DNA of 64,000 nt from Duganella rivi (GCF_009857435.1 NZ_WWCK01000008.1:62001-126000); one strand, 5' to 3'; counted from the stretch's first letter, positions 35,934-45,174 are shown. A program made the numbers and translations. The notes: generated from the letters alone by a model not told the origin.

Positions 35934-36251
35934 AGTACGACGTCAAATGTTGCAACGCACAAGGGTGTCACGCGAGCAGAATTATAGGCTTGTTTCTGTG
36001 CCGTGTAACATGAAATCGCTATGCCACCGTTGTATTGGCGTTGGCCGGCGCAGCAGTAAAAATGCACTCCAGAAAGGAATCGCTATTTCTGCACCGTATT
36101 CGTCGAAAACACCGGTATTTGCTTGGAGACCGGGCCGTTTTTCCGTTTTTTTACGCGTTTCCGGCCGGGTGGGCCGTAGAGCGTGAGAATTCACGCTAGC
36201 CCGCCCATCATACGCCGGTTTTTTACTCTTTGATTGAAAAAATTATTACGG
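35934..36251. other. Non-coding gap between ptsN and queF
   Basis: The gap is 318 bases. It holds the ptsN promoter and a 7-bp inverted repeat AGCGTGA-GAAT-TCACGCT at 36180-36197, downstream of queF. No T-run follows the repeat in the queF direction, so it is not a clear terminator. Small open frames here show no family features and I do not call them. Confidence 0.6.
35981..36009 (-). promoter_or_regulatory. Sigma-70 promoter of ptsN-hprK-rapZ
   Basis: On the - strand, GTTACA (36009-36004) is separated by 17 bases from a perfect TATAAT (35986-35981). The expected transcription start is near 35975, leaving a leader of about 40 bases before the ptsN ATG. Confidence 0.65.
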
Positions 36252-37088
36252 TTATTGACGTGCGCCACGCAGGTTGGCCGGCTTCTGCGCGCTGCTGAAG
36301 TTGCTGCGCCATGGATTGATATCTAGGCCGCCGCGGCGGGTGTAGCGCGCGTACACGGCCAGCTGCTGCGGCTGGCACTGGCGCAGGATGTCAACGAAGA
36401 TGCGCTCGACGCACTGCTCGTGGAATTCGTTGTGCTCGCGGAAACCAATCAGGTACTTGAGCAGGCTTTCCTGGTCGATTTGCGGGCCGCTGTAGTGGAT
36501 TTGCACGCTGGCCCAGTCCGGCTGGCCGGTGACCAGGCAGTTGGATTTCAGCAGGTGCGAGATCAGTTTTTCTTCGACCGGTTCCTCGTCCAGCGCAGCC
36601 TTGAGGATGGAAGGCGACGGGCTGTAGTTGTCGACCTCGATATCGAGGCGATCCAGCAGCAGGCCGTCCAGCTCGCCCATCTCGACCATGCCGAATTCTT
36701 CCGGCTGGGTCAGGGTGACGTGGACGCTGCCGCCCGAGGCAGCCGACAGGTCTTGTTGCAGCAGCGTTTTCAGCGCGGCCACGTTGTCCAGCTTGGTCTG
36801 GTTGAACGAGTTCAGGTACAGCTTGAAGGACTTCGACTCGATGATGTTGGGCGTATCGGCCGGGAAGGTGATGCGGGCGATCGCCACCTGCGGCTTGCCG
36901 CGCTGGTTGAGCCACGAGATTTCGTAGGCGTTCCAGATATCGACGCCGAAGAAGGGCATGGTGCCCGACAAGCCCAGCTCGTCGCGCTTGCCCTGGCGCG
37001 GAATCGGGAACAGCAGTTCCGGCGCGTAATCGGTGCGGTAGGCGGAGGTTTTCCCGAGTGGGGACTGGTCGGCGGTGTTGGTGGTCAT
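36252..37088 (-). CDS. queF: 7-cyano-7-deazaguanine reductase QueF
   Basis: This is a 278-residue tunnelling-fold enzyme of the long (bimodular) QueF type that reduces preQ0 to preQ1 with NADPH in queuosine synthesis. The substrate-binding motif ESKSFKLYLNSFNQT is at about 84-98. The catalytic Cys is C184 in KSNCLVTGQPDW, and D191 is the proton donor seven residues on, the same spacing as in E. coli QueF. It stands alone, with an intergenic palindrome upstream. Confidence 0.95.
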   Translation of the reverse strand: MTTNTADQSPLGKTSAYRTDYAPELLFPIPRQGKRDELGLSGTMPFFGVDIWNAYEISWLNQRGKPQVAIARITFPADTPNIIESKSFKLYLNSFNQTKLDNVAALKTLLQQDLSAASGGSVHVTLTQPEEFGMVEMGELDGLLLDRLDIEVDNYSPSPSILKAALDEEPVEEKLISHLLKSNCLVTGQPDWASVQIHYSGPQIDQESLLKYLIGFREHNEFHEQCVERIFVDILRQCQPQQLAVYARYTRRGGLDINPWRSNFSSAQKPANLRGARQ

Positions 37089-37114
37089 GGCGATATTTTA
37101 CCCCAAAGCGACAC

Positions 37115-37143
37115 AGGGTCTGACCCCTGCGGGGTCAGACCCT
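37115..37143. repeat. Intergenic palindrome, copy 2
   Basis: Perfect 13-base arms AGGGTCTGACCCC / GGGGTCAGACCCT around TGC, between the 3' end of ilvA and the start of queF. It is the same family as copies at 23967 and 53886. Confidence 0.75.
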
Positions 37144-37182
37144 TAAGCGACGGAGCTGGATCTGTCACTTAAGGTTATGGGG

Positions 37183-38718
37183 TTAGCCTAGGAACAGTTT
37201 GTAGACTGGGTTCTGGCTTTCATCCCAGTAGCGGTAGCCCAGCGTCGCCAGGAATTGCGCGAAGTCGCTCATTTCCTCCGGCGGCACTTGCAGGCCGATC
37301 ACGATGCGGCCGACGTCGCCGCCTTGGCTGCGATAGTGGCACAGAGAGATATTCCAGTTCGGCGCCATCGAGTCAAGGAAGCGCATCAGCGCGCCCGGAC
37401 GCTCTGGGAACTCGAAGCGGTACAGCAACTCGTTGTCCGCCAGCGCGCTCTTGCCGCCCACCAGATGGCGCAAGTGGGTCTTGGCCAGTTCGTCGTGGGT
37501 CAGGTCGAGCGCCTTGAAACCGTGCTCCTCGAAGCGCCGCGCCAGCGCGCTCGACTCGCTGCGGTCGGCAATCTGCACGCCGCAGAATACGTGGGCATCG
37601 TCCTTGTCGCTGATGCGATAGGTGAACTCGGTGACGTTGCGCGCGCCGACCAGCTTGCACAGGCGCTTGAAGCTGCCGCGCTGCTCCGGCAAGGTGACGG
37701 CAAACAGCGCCTCGCGCGCTTCGCCCAGCTCGGCGCGTTCGGCCACAAAGCGCAGGCGGTCGAAGTTCATGTTGGCGCCGCAGGCGATGGTGATCAGGGT
37801 TTCGTTCTTGATCGGATCCTTGGTCAGCGCGGCGCGCTCGATGTACGCCTTGGCGCCGGCAATGGCCAGCGCGCCGGCCGGTTCCAGAATGCTGCGGGTA
37901 TCGGTGAACACATCCTTGATGGCGGCGCTGATGGCGTCGGTATCGACGATGATGATGTCGTCTACGTATTGCTGCGTCAGGCGGAAGGTCTCCTCGCCCA
38001 CCAGGCGCACTGCGGTGCCGTCCGAGAACAGGCCGACGTCGGTCAGCGTCACCCGTTCGCCAGCCTTGATGCTGCGCGCCATGGCGTCCGAATCGAGGGT
38101 TTGCACGCCGATGATCTTGATGTCGGGACGGATCGCCTTGACGTAGGCGGCCACGCCGGAGATCAGGCCGCCGCCGCCGATGGCGACAAAGATGGCGTGG
38201 ATCGGGCCCGAGTGCTGGCGCAGGATTTCCATGCCGATGGTGCCCTGGCCGGCGATCACGTCCGGGTCGTCGAATGGGTGGACGAAAGTCAGCGCCTGTT
38301 CTTTTTCCAGAGTCAGGGCGTGGTTGTAGGCGTCGGTGTAGGACTCGCCGTGCAGCACCACCTCGACGTCGGCGCCGCCGCGCGCCTTGACGGCGTCGAT
38401 CTTCACTTGCGGCGTGGTGGTCGGCATGACGATCAGCGCGCGGCAGCCGAGCTTGGCGGCGGACAGCGCCACGCCTTGCGCGTGGTTGCCGGCCGAGGCG
38501 CAAATCACGCCGCGCTTGCGTTGCGCGTCGCTCAAGTGGGCCATCTTGTTGTAGGCGCCGCGAATCTTGAAGCTGAACACGCTCTGCATGTCCTCGCGCT
38601 TGAAATAAATTCGGTTTTCGTAGCGCTGCGACAGGGTCGGCGCCAGTTCCAGCGGGGTTTCATCAGCCACGTCGTAGACGCGGGCGGTCAGTATTTTCTT
38701 CAGATAGTCGGTAGTCAT
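37183..38718 (-). CDS. ilvA: Threonine ammonia-lyase, biosynthetic
   Basis: This protein deaminates threonine to 2-oxobutanoate, the first step of isoleucine synthesis. It has 511 residues from MTTDYLKKIL. The PLP-binding Lys is K51 in SVFSFKIRGAYNKM, with the PLP-phosphate loop AIGGGGLISG. The long C-terminal part (from about 330) holds two ACT-like regulatory domains (REALFAVTLPEQRGSF and LLYRFEFPERPGALM), the place of isoleucine feedback. ATG at 38718 is preferred over an in-frame TTG at 38727. It diverges from the YqaA-type gene. Confidence 0.95.
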   Translation of the reverse strand: MTTDYLKKILTARVYDVADETPLELAPTLSQRYENRIYFKREDMQSVFSFKIRGAYNKMAHLSDAQRKRGVICASAGNHAQGVALSAAKLGCRALIVMPTTTPQVKIDAVKARGGADVEVVLHGESYTDAYNHALTLEKEQALTFVHPFDDPDVIAGQGTIGMEILRQHSGPIHAIFVAIGGGGLISGVAAYVKAIRPDIKIIGVQTLDSDAMARSIKAGERVTLTDVGLFSDGTAVRLVGEETFRLTQQYVDDIIIVDTDAISAAIKDVFTDTRSILEPAGALAIAGAKAYIERAALTKDPIKNETLITIACGANMNFDRLRFVAERAELGEAREALFAVTLPEQRGSFKRLCKLVGARNVTEFTYRISDKDDAHVFCGVQIADRSESSALARRFEEHGFKALDLTHDELAKTHLRHLVGGKSALADNELLYRFEFPERPGALMRFLDSMAPNWNISLCHYRSQGGDVGRIVIGLQVPPEEMSDFAQFLATLGYRYWDESQNPVYKLFLG

Positions 38719-38830
38719 AGTCTGCAAACAGGGTTACAAGGGGGAGTTGCGATGCTAACTAGCCGGCTGGTGACCGGGTGGAGCAGGGAGACACGGATTC
38801 AGGCGGGTGTGCCGGATCGGGCTGACTCAT

Positions 38831-38836
38831 TATAAT
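38831..38836 (+). promoter_or_regulatory. -10 box of YqaA-type gene
   Basis: A perfect TATAAT lies 30 bases before the ATG at 38866, in the ilvA divergent gap; the -35 region is poor. Confidence 0.45.
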
Positions 38837-38865
38837 GGCAGCTTTCCTCCTGCGCCCACTAACAG

Positions 38866-39357
38866 ATGATCGAATCTGCAATTACCTGGCTGCTGCACGT
38901 GCTGGCCGCGCCCAAGGTCGGTTTGACGTCGGTGTTTCTGATCAGCCTGGTGTCAGCCACCCTGGTGCCGCTCGGTTCGGAGCCGGCGGTGTTTGCCGTC
39001 ATCAAGGCCAACCCGGCCATGTTCTGGAGCGCCATCTTCGTCGCCACCGTCGGCAACACGCTGGGCGGCGCCATCGATTACTACATCGGCTGGCAGGCCA
39101 AGCAGAGCTTTGCGAAGGAGCGCCAGAGCCGCTGGTTCCACTGGCTGGAACGCTACGGCGCCAAGACCATGCTGCTGGCCTGGCTGCCCGGCATCGGCGA
39201 CCCGCTGTGCACCCTGGGCGGCTGGCTCAGGCTGCCGTTCTGGCCCAGCCTTGCCTACATGGCGGTCGGCAAGTTCCTGCGCTACCTCACCATGACCACG
39301 CTGCTGTTGTACGTCCCGGACGGAGTGTGGCATCGGATCGGACAAATGATGGGCTAG
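38866..39357 (+). CDS. YqaA/DedA-type (VTT domain) membrane protein
   Basis: This is a 163-residue inner-membrane protein with about four hydrophobic segments and the small VTT-type pattern: SATLVPLGSEPAV (reentrant-loop Pro/Gly/Glu), GNTLGGAIDYYIG and the central WLPGIGDPLCTLGGWLRLPFW. The family includes YqaA and the larger DedA proteins, some of which flip lipids; the short YqaA type is not characterised in detail. No operon partner is evident. Confidence 0.85.
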   Translation: MIESAITWLLHVLAAPKVGLTSVFLISLVSATLVPLGSEPAVFAVIKANPAMFWSAIFVATVGNTLGGAIDYYIGWQAKQSFAKERQSRWFHWLERYGAKTMLLAWLPGIGDPLCTLGGWLRLPFWPSLAYMAVGKFLRYLTMTTLLLYVPDGVWHRIGQMMG

Positions 39358-39381
39358 TTTGGTGCATCTAATCATATTGCC

Positions 39382-39395
39382 GCATAAGCTTATGC
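39382..39395. promoter_or_regulatory. Palindrome GCATAAGCTTATGC
   Basis: A perfect 14-base palindrome lies in the 224-base gap before the FAD/Fe-S dehydrogenase gene and 25 bases after the YqaA-type gene. The ATAAGCTTAT core fits a LysR-type (T-N11-A) operator, but no regulator is adjacent. Confidence 0.3.
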
Positions 39396-39581
39396 ATAAA
39401 TTTCATTCAGTTTGAAACAGCAGATTGGCATGAAATTGCTCGGCAGGCGGCCGAATTTCGAATTTTTAGGACGTTTTGCGCTTTCTGAGTATCCTTTGCT
39501 GCACTAAGGCTGTTCCCGCGTGGTGCGCCGCAATAGGCTAGAATGGCCCTCCCGGGTACTGTCTATAGTCTGAAACGCACA

Positions 39582-42500
39582 ATGAACGCCCCTGCACAAA
39601 TCCAAGCTTTGCTGGCGGAAACGCCCCACGGCCCCGAGGCTACGCGCCTGCGGGAAATTCCGTACAACTACACGTCGTTTTCTGATCGCGAGATCGTGAT
39701 CCGGCTGCTAGGTGAGGAATCGTGGTCGCTGCTGGATGCACTGCGCGGCGCGCGTCAGACCGGCCGTTCGGCGCGCATGTTGTATGAAGTGCTGGGCGAT
39801 ATTTGGGCGGTGCGCCGCAATCCGTATCTGCAAGACGACTTGCTGGATAACCCGAAGCGCCGCCAGGAATTGATCAACGCGCTGCACCACCGCCTGGCCG
39901 AAGTCGACAAGCGCCGCCTCAGCGTGGACGAGGCCGAAAAAGATGACGCCTCGCGCCAGCGCAGCGCCAACGTGGTCAAGCTGCTGCAAGCGGCTGGCAA
40001 GGCCGTGGCTGATTTCGGCGAAGAATTTAAACAGGTTTACGATCTGCGCAAGCGCACCTACAAGGTGCTGGGCCGCTACACCGACAAGCACAATATCTGC
40101 TTCGACGGCATGAAGCGCATCAGCCACGTGACCGATGCGACCGACTGGCGCGTTGAGTATCCATTCGTGGTGCTGACCCCGGACAGCGAAGAGGAAATGG
40201 CCGGCCTGGTCAAGGGCTGTATCGAACTCGGCCTGACCATTATCCCGCGCGGCGGCGGCACCGGCTACACCGGCGGCGCAATTCCGCTGACGCCGATGTC
40301 GGCCGTTATCAACACCGAGAAACTGCTCAACATGGGCGCGGTGGAGATGAAGGTGTTGCCGGGCCTCGATAAAGAGTACGCCACCATCTACACCGGCGCC
40401 GGCGTCATCACCAACAAAGTTTCTGAGGCCGCTGAAAAAGCTGGCTTCGTGTTCGCGGTCGACCCGACCTCGGCCCACGCATCCTGCATCGGCGGCAATA
40501 TCGCCATGAACGCGGGCGGCAAGAAGGCTGTGCTGTGGGGCACGGCGCTGGACAACCTGGCCTCGTGGCGCATGGTCGATCCGAACGGCGATTGGCTGGA
40601 AGTCACGCGCCTTGATCACAACCTGTCGAAAATCCACGATACGCCGCTGGCCCGCTTCAAGCTGGAGTGGACGCATCCGACTGCCAAGGGCGAAGCCAAG
40701 GGCGCGCCATTCAAGACCGAGATCCTGGAAATCGCCGGCCGCGTATTCCGCAAGGAAGGCCTGGGCAAGGATGTGACCGACAAATTCCTCGCCGGCCTGC
40801 CGGGCATTCAGAAAGAGGGCACCGACGGCCTGATTACGTCGTCGCGCTGGATTCTGCACAAAATGCCGAAGTTCACCCGCACCGTTTGCCTTGAATTCTT
40901 CGGCCAGGCGCGCGATGCGATTCCATCGATCGTGGAAATCAAGGATTACCTCGACGGCCTGCCAGCCAAGGGCGAACAATTCTCGACCCTGCGCCTCGCC
41001 GGCCTGGAGCACCTGGACGAGCGCTACCTGCGCGCAGTCGGCTATGCCACCAAATCGAAACGCGGCGTGCTGCCGAAGATGGCGCTGTTCGGCGACATCG
41101 TCGGCGATGATGAAAACGCCGTGGCGCAAGCCGCCTCGGAAGTGGTGCGCCTGGCGAACACCCGCGTCGGCGAAGGCTTTATTGCCGTCAGCCCGGAGAC
41201 CCGCAAGAAATTCTGGCTGGATCGCGCCCGTACCGCCGCCATCGCCAAGCACACCAACGCCTTCAAGATCAACGAAGACGTGGTGATTCCGCTTAACCGC
41301 ATGGGCGAGTATACCGACGGCATCGAGCGCATCAACATCGAACTGTCGATCAAGAACAAGCTGCAGCTGGTGGAAGAGTTGCAGGACTTCTTCGCCGCCG
41401 GCAATCTGCCGATCGGCAAGAGCGACGATGCCGATGACAGCGTCGGCGATGCCGAAATGCTGGGCGACCGCCAGCAGCAAGCCGAAACGCTGCTGTCGCA
41501 AGTGCACGCGCGCTGGACTTATCTGCTGGCCGAGCTGGACAAGCCGCTGGCCTCGATCACCGCGCAACTGTCCGAGCTGGGCCTTGAGCGTCTGCTGCCG
41601 GTATTTGAAGAACGCCTGAAAACCCAGCCGAACGCCACCCTGTTCGACGTAGTGCAAGACCGCACCATCCGCGTGACGTGGAAGCAGGAAATCCGCGCCC
41701 AGCTGCGCCAGATTTTCAACGGCGCCGCCTACAAGCTGATCCTCGACGAAAGCACCGCCATCCACAAGCGCGTGCTGCGTGGCCGCGTGTTCGTGGCGCT
41801 GCACATGCACGCAGGCGACGGCAATGTGCACACCAACTTGCCGGTCAACTCGGATCATTACGAGATGCTGCAATTGGCGCACCAAGCCGTGGCGCGCATT
41901 ATGAAGCTGGCCCGTTCGCTAAACGGCGTAATCTCAGGCGAGCACGGCATCGGCATCACCAAGCTGGAGTTCTTGCAGGAAGACGAGATCGGCCCGTTCC
42001 GCGAATACAAGCTGCGCGTCGACCCGGAAGGCCGCTTCAACAAGGGCAAGTTGCTGAATCTGGACGGCATGGAAGCCGACCTGCGCAACGCCTACACGCC
42101 GTCGTTCGGCCTGATGGGCCACGAATCGCTGATCATGCAGCAGAGCGATATCGGCGCGATTGCCAACAGCGTCAAGGACTGCCTGCGCTGCGGCAAGTGC
42201 AAGCCGGTGTGCTCGACGCACGTGCCGCGCGCCAACCTGCTGTACTCGCCGCGCGACAAGATTCTGGCGACCTCGTCGCTGATCGAAGCGTTCCTGTACG
42301 AAGAGCAGACCCGCCGCGGCATCTCGATCAAGCACTGGGAAGAATTTGAGGACGTGGCGGATCACTGCACCGTCTGCCATAAATGCGTGACGCCCTGTCC
42401 GGTCAACATCGACTTCGGCGACGTGTCGATGAATATGCGCAACCTGCTGCGCAAGATGGACAAGAAGTCCTTCAATCCGGGCAAGGCGGCGGCCATGTTC

Positions 42501-43592
42501 TACCTGAACGCCACCGATCCGGCCACCATCAACGCCACCCGCGCGGCGATGATCGGCATCGGCTACAAGGCGCAGCGCCTCGGTAATGATTTGCTGAAGA
42601 AATTCGCCAAGAAGCAAACCAAGGCGCCGCCGCCGAGCGTCGGCAAGCCGGCTGTGCGCGAGCAGGTGATCCACTTCATCAACAAGAAAATGCCGGGCAA
42701 CCTGCCGAAGAAAACCGCGCGCGCCTTGCTGGATATCGAGGACGACAAAGTCATCCCGATCATCCGCAATCCGAAGACCACCAATGCCGATACGGAAGCG
42801 GTGTTCTACTTCCCGGGCTGCGGTTCGGAGCGCCTGTTCTCGCAAGTGGGCCTGGCCACGCAGGCGATGCTGTGGGAAGTGGGCGTGCAGACCGTGCTGC
42901 CGCCGGGCTATCTGTGCTGCGGTTATCCGCAACGCGGCTCGGGCCAGTACGACAAGGCCGACAAGATGATGACCGATAACCGCGTGCTGTTCCACCGCAT
43001 GGCCAACACGCTCAACTATCTGGACATCAAGACCGTGCTGGTATCGTGCGGTACGTGCTACGACCAGCTGGCGACCTATGAGTTCGAGAAGATCTTCCCG
43101 GGCTGCCGCATCATGGATATTCACGAATATCTGAATGAGAAGGGCGTCAAGCTGGAAGGCGTGACCGGTACCCGTTATATGTACCACGAGCCGTGCCACA
43201 CGCCAATGAAGCTGCAAGAGGCGACCAAGACCGTCAACTCGCTGATCCAGACGCACGACAACGTCAAGATCGAGAAAAACGACCGCTGCTGCGGCGACTC
43301 GGGCACGCTGATGGTGGCGCGTCCAGACATCTCGACGCAGGTGCGCTTCCGCAAGGAAGAGGAGGTCATCAAGGGCGCCGACAAACTGCGCGCCGACGGC
43401 TTCGATGGCGAGGTCAAGATCCTGACCAGCTGCCCGGCCTGCCTGGGCGGCGTGTCGCGCTACAGCGAGGATGCCGGCACCACCGCCGATTACATCGTGG
43501 TGGAGATTGCCAAGCATCTGCTGGGCGAGAACTGGATGCCGGACTATGTGAAACGCGCCAATGACGGCGGCATTGAACGGGTGCTGGTGTAA
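39582..43592 (+). CDS. FAD-linked dehydrogenase fused to Fe-S and CCG domains (YdiJ-like)
   Basis: This is a protein of about 1336 residues starting MNAPAQIQALLAE; an upstream in-frame ATG at 39543 adds 13 unlikely residues. An N-terminal extension of DUF3683 type (1-170) precedes a PCMH FAD domain (about 180-360, IPRGGGTGYTGGAIPLT, then FAVDPTSAHASCIGGNIAMNAGG), an FAD-oxidase C-terminal domain (to about 850, HMHAGDGNVHTNLP, then SGEHGIGITKLEF), two 4Fe-4S sites (C867/C870/C873/C877 and C929/C932/C935/C939), and two Cys-rich CCG domains (YFPGCGSERLF, CCGYPQRGSGQ and CCGDSGTLM). This layout resembles E. coli YdiJ (D-2-hydroxyglutarate dehydrogenase) and D-lactate dehydrogenases feeding electrons to quinones. 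The exact 2-hydroxyacid is unknown. The HIT gene follows after 2 bases. Confidence 0.85.
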   Translation: MNAPAQIQALLAETPHGPEATRLREIPYNYTSFSDREIVIRLLGEESWSLLDALRGARQTGRSARMLYEVLGDIWAVRRNPYLQDDLLDNPKRRQELINALHHRLAEVDKRRLSVDEAEKDDASRQRSANVVKLLQAAGKAVADFGEEFKQVYDLRKRTYKVLGRYTDKHNICFDGMKRISHVTDATDWRVEYPFVVLTPDSEEEMAGLVKGCIELGLTIIPRGGGTGYTGGAIPLTPMSAVINTEKLLNMGAVEMKVLPGLDKEYATIYTGAGVITNKVSEAAEKAGFVFAVDPTSAHASCIGGNIAMNAGGKKAVLWGTALDNLASWRMVDPNGDWLEVTRLDHNLSKIHDTPLARFKLEWTHPTAKGEAKGAPFKTEILEIAGRVFRKEGLGKDVTDKFLAGLPGIQKEGTDGLITSSRWILHKMPKFTRTVCLEFFGQARDAIPSIVEIKDYLDGLPAKGEQFSTLRLAGLEHLDERYLRAVGYATKSKRGVLPKMALFGDIVGDDENAVAQAASEVVRLANTRVGEGFIAVSPETRKKFWLDRARTAAIAKHTNAFKINEDVVIPLNRMGEYTDGIERINIELSIKNKLQLVEELQDFFAAGNLPIGKSDDADDSVGDAEMLGDRQQQAETLLSQVHARWTYLLAELDKPLASITAQLSELGLERLLPVFEERLKTQPNATLFDVVQDRTIRVTWKQEIRAQLRQIFNGAAYKLILDESTAIHKRVLRGRVFVALHMHAGDGNVHTNLPVNSDHYEMLQLAHQAVARIMKLARSLNGVISGEHGIGITKLEFLQEDEIGPFREYKLRVDPEGRFNKGKLLNLDGMEADLRNAYTPSFGLMGHESLIMQQSDIGAIANSVKDCLRCGKCKPVCSTHVPRANLLYSPRDKILATSSLIEAFLYEEQTRRGISIKHWEEFEDVADHCTVCHKCVTPCPVNIDFGDVSMNMRNLLRKMDKKSFNPGKAAAMFYLNATDPATINATRAAMIGIGYKAQRLGNDLLKKFAKKQTKAPPPSVGKPAVREQVIHFINKKMPGNLPKKTARALLDIEDDKVIPIIRNPKTTNADTEAVFYFPGCGSERLFSQVGLATQAMLWEVGVQTVLPPGYLCCGYPQRGSGQYDKADKMMTDNRVLFHRMANTLNYLDIKTVLVSCGTCYDQLATYEFEKIFPGCRIMDIHEYLNEKGVKLEGVTGTRYMYHEPCHTPMKLQEATKTVNSLIQTHDNVKIEKNDRCCGDSGTLMVARPDISTQVRFRKEEEVIKGADKLRADGFDGEVKILTSCPACLGGVSRYSEDAGTTADYIVVEIAKHLLGENWMPDYVKRANDGGIERVLV

Positions 43593-43594
43593 TT

Positions 43595-44026
43595 ATGGCT
43601 TGCGATCTGTGTAACTTGCTCAGTGCGCCGGGTGCGGCCTTGGTCTGGGGTGATGACCGTGTGTCGGTGGTCGCCGTGGATGAGGCCGAGTATCCCGGCT
43701 TCACGCGCGTGGTGTGGAATGCCCACGTCAAGGAAATGACCGATCTGCCGGCCGAAGAGCGCGTGCGCGTGATGGACGTGGTGTGGGCGGTGGAATCCGC
43801 GCAGCGCGAAATTCTGGCGCCGGAAAAAATCAATCTCGCGAGTTTTGGTAATATGACGCCGCACGTGCATTGGCACGTTATCCCGCGTTACCGCGACGAT
43901 GCGCATTTCCCCAACCCGACATGGGCTGTGGCGCAGCGTGCGTCGTCGGCGGAAGTGTTGGCGGCGCGCCGGGCGCTGCTGCCGGCGCTGCACGCAGCCA
44001 TCGTTGAGAAAGTAAAAGCATTATGA
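43595..44026 (+). CDS. HIT family nucleotide hydrolase
   Basis: This is a 143-residue protein with the histidine triad H90-V-H92-W-H94 (NMTPHVHWHVIPRYRDDAHFP). HIT enzymes hydrolyse or transfer nucleoside-phosphate groups; the substrate here is unknown. A CxxC near the N-terminus (CDLC) resembles that of metal-binding HIT members. The stop overlaps the DUF971 start (ATGA). Confidence 0.88.
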   Translation: MACDLCNLLSAPGAALVWGDDRVSVVAVDEAEYPGFTRVVWNAHVKEMTDLPAEERVRVMDVVWAVESAQREILAPEKINLASFGNMTPHVHWHVIPRYRDDAHFPNPTWAVAQRASSAEVLAARRALLPALHAAIVEKVKAL

Positions 44027-44469
44027 GCAACAAACCTGTCCCTACCGGCCTGACCGTTCACAACAAATCGAAAGTGCTGGACGTTGAATTTAACGACGGT
44101 GCGTCGTTTTCGATCCCGTTTGAACTGCTGCGCGTGTATTCGCCGTCGGCGGAGGTGATGGGCCATGGCCCGGGGCAGGAAGTGCTGCAAGTCGGCAAAC
44201 GTGAGGTAGGCATTGCCGGCATTGAGCCGGTCGGCAACTACGCCGTGCAGCCGACCTTCAGCGATGGCCACAACACCGGCATCTTCACCTGGGAATATCT
44301 GTACAAGCTGGGCAGCCAAAAAGACGCGCTGTGGGCGACCTACATGGATCGCCTCCACGCCTCCGGCTTCGAAGGCGACAGCGGCCGCGAAACCGGCGTC
44401 TCCTTGACGGGCCCATCAACCCACCAGCATGGCGGCGGCGGTTGCGGCAGCGGCGGCTGCAAGCACTAA
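44023..44469 (+). CDS. DUF971 / GBBH-like N-terminal domain protein
   Basis: This is a 148-residue protein starting MSNKPVPTGLTVHNKSKVLDVEFNDGASFSIPFELLRVYSPSAEV, the compact beta-fold also found at the N-terminus of gamma-butyrobetaine hydroxylase and in some Fe-S-related proteins. The C-terminus is Gly/His/Cys-rich (HQHGGGGCGSGGCKH) and could bind metal. In related bacteria this gene is commonly followed directly by ubiE; here about 7.7 kb intervenes. It is translationally coupled to the HIT gene. Confidence 0.85.
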   Translation: MSNKPVPTGLTVHNKSKVLDVEFNDGASFSIPFELLRVYSPSAEVMGHGPGQEVLQVGKREVGIAGIEPVGNYAVQPTFSDGHNTGIFTWEYLYKLGSQKDALWATYMDRLHASGFEGDSGRETGVSLTGPSTHQHGGGGCGSGGCKH

Positions 44470-44702
44470 TCCGTCACCTGCTCACTGAAAGCATAAAGCA
44501 CCTTTGCGCGAGCTAACGGATCCAGCTTGCGTAGTAGGCTGATGCTGATCTTTATTCGTTCGGAGCTAGGCATTGAGTCATGCATGCCGAACCCATGATC
44601 TTTGCGGAATCCTGCCTTTACCTCATTAATTTCCGCAATCGTTTCAGCGTTCAGTTTCGGTATATCGATGTCCTCAGGAATTTCGACGCCATTCAGTTTC
44701 AT
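44466..44702 (-). CDS. Small acidic partner of PIN protein, putative antitoxin
   Basis: This is a 78-residue protein (MKLNGVEIPEDIDIPKLN, then LLRKLDPLARAKVLYAFSEQ). I do not recognise a named family. The start lies inside the 3' end of the PIN gene (29-base overlap), so the two are translationally coupled, and size fits an antitoxin. No ribbon-helix-helix or AbrB motif is evident. The stop overlaps the end of the convergent DUF971 gene by 4 bases. Antitoxin role is inferred from context only. Confidence 0.55.
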   Translation of the reverse strand: MKLNGVEIPEDIDIPKLNAETIAEINEVKAGFRKDHGFGMHDSMPSSERIKISISLLRKLDPLARAKVLYAFSEQVTD

Positions 44703-45174
44703 AGCTGCACTCCATTAGCTCAAAAGGTGTTATTAGTTCAGGTAGCACGTACTCGCCGTCATCCACTAACATACGCAGCAATTTGAGTTTTAGTGCATTT
44801 GCGATCTCGGCACAGTTCCATGTCAGCAAAATTTCGCAATGATTGAATGTTGCGCATGCAATATGCTCGGCAGCCCGACGTGCATTGGCATTTAGACCTC
44901 CTCCAAAGATTAAAAGTTCCCCCATACTTTCGATTCTCTCTTTTTTTGGATGCTGAACGAGGTCTTGGGTGACTCGCATACGGTGGATTGCTCGCAGCGG
45001 ATCGCCATCGCGGATCTCATCGTTGACATATTTTGAAATGCACGTCTGCTCTAGATTGCAGCGTGTGTGCCACCACAACTGCGTTAATTGCTGGCAGGCG
45101 CGGGTGATGGGATTGGGGCTTGGCGGGTCTGTCAGGTGACAGATGATGGAGGTTTCCAGGTAGACGGTTGGCAT
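44674..45174 (-). CDS. PIN domain protein, putative toxin
   Basis: This is a 166-residue protein. VYLETSIICHLT near the N-terminus has the first PIN-type acidic residue (E6 here, where many PIN proteins have Asp). The later part, AAEHIACATFNHCEILLTWNCAEIANA, matches a PIN subgroup whose members carry HIAxATxxxxDxLLTWNxxHIANA, although the Asp of the LLTWN region is replaced (CEILLTWN), which could reduce metal binding. The family consists of Mg2+-dependent RNases, often toxins. The toxin-first order relative to the small downstream gene is unusual for VapBC. Base composition is lower in G+C than the flanking genes, consistent with transfer. Confidence 0.65.
   Translation of the reverse strand: MPTVYLETSIICHLTDPPSPNPITRACQQLTQLWWHTRCNLEQTCISKYVNDEIRDGDPLRAIHRMRVTQDLVQHPKKERIESMGELLIFGGGLNANARRAAEHIACATFNHCEILLTWNCAEIANALKLKLLRMLVDDGEYVLPELITPFELMECSYETEWRRNS

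Noticed and set aside
35982..36194. 70-codon open frame on - upstream of ptsN
   Set aside because: It overlaps the ptsN promoter, shows no family features and has no Shine-Dalgarno site.
39708..41885. 725-residue open frame on - opposite the FAD dehydrogenase (also 41934-43517)
   Set aside because: Antisense to a protein with confirmed FAD and Fe-S motifs; no own start signal or domain.
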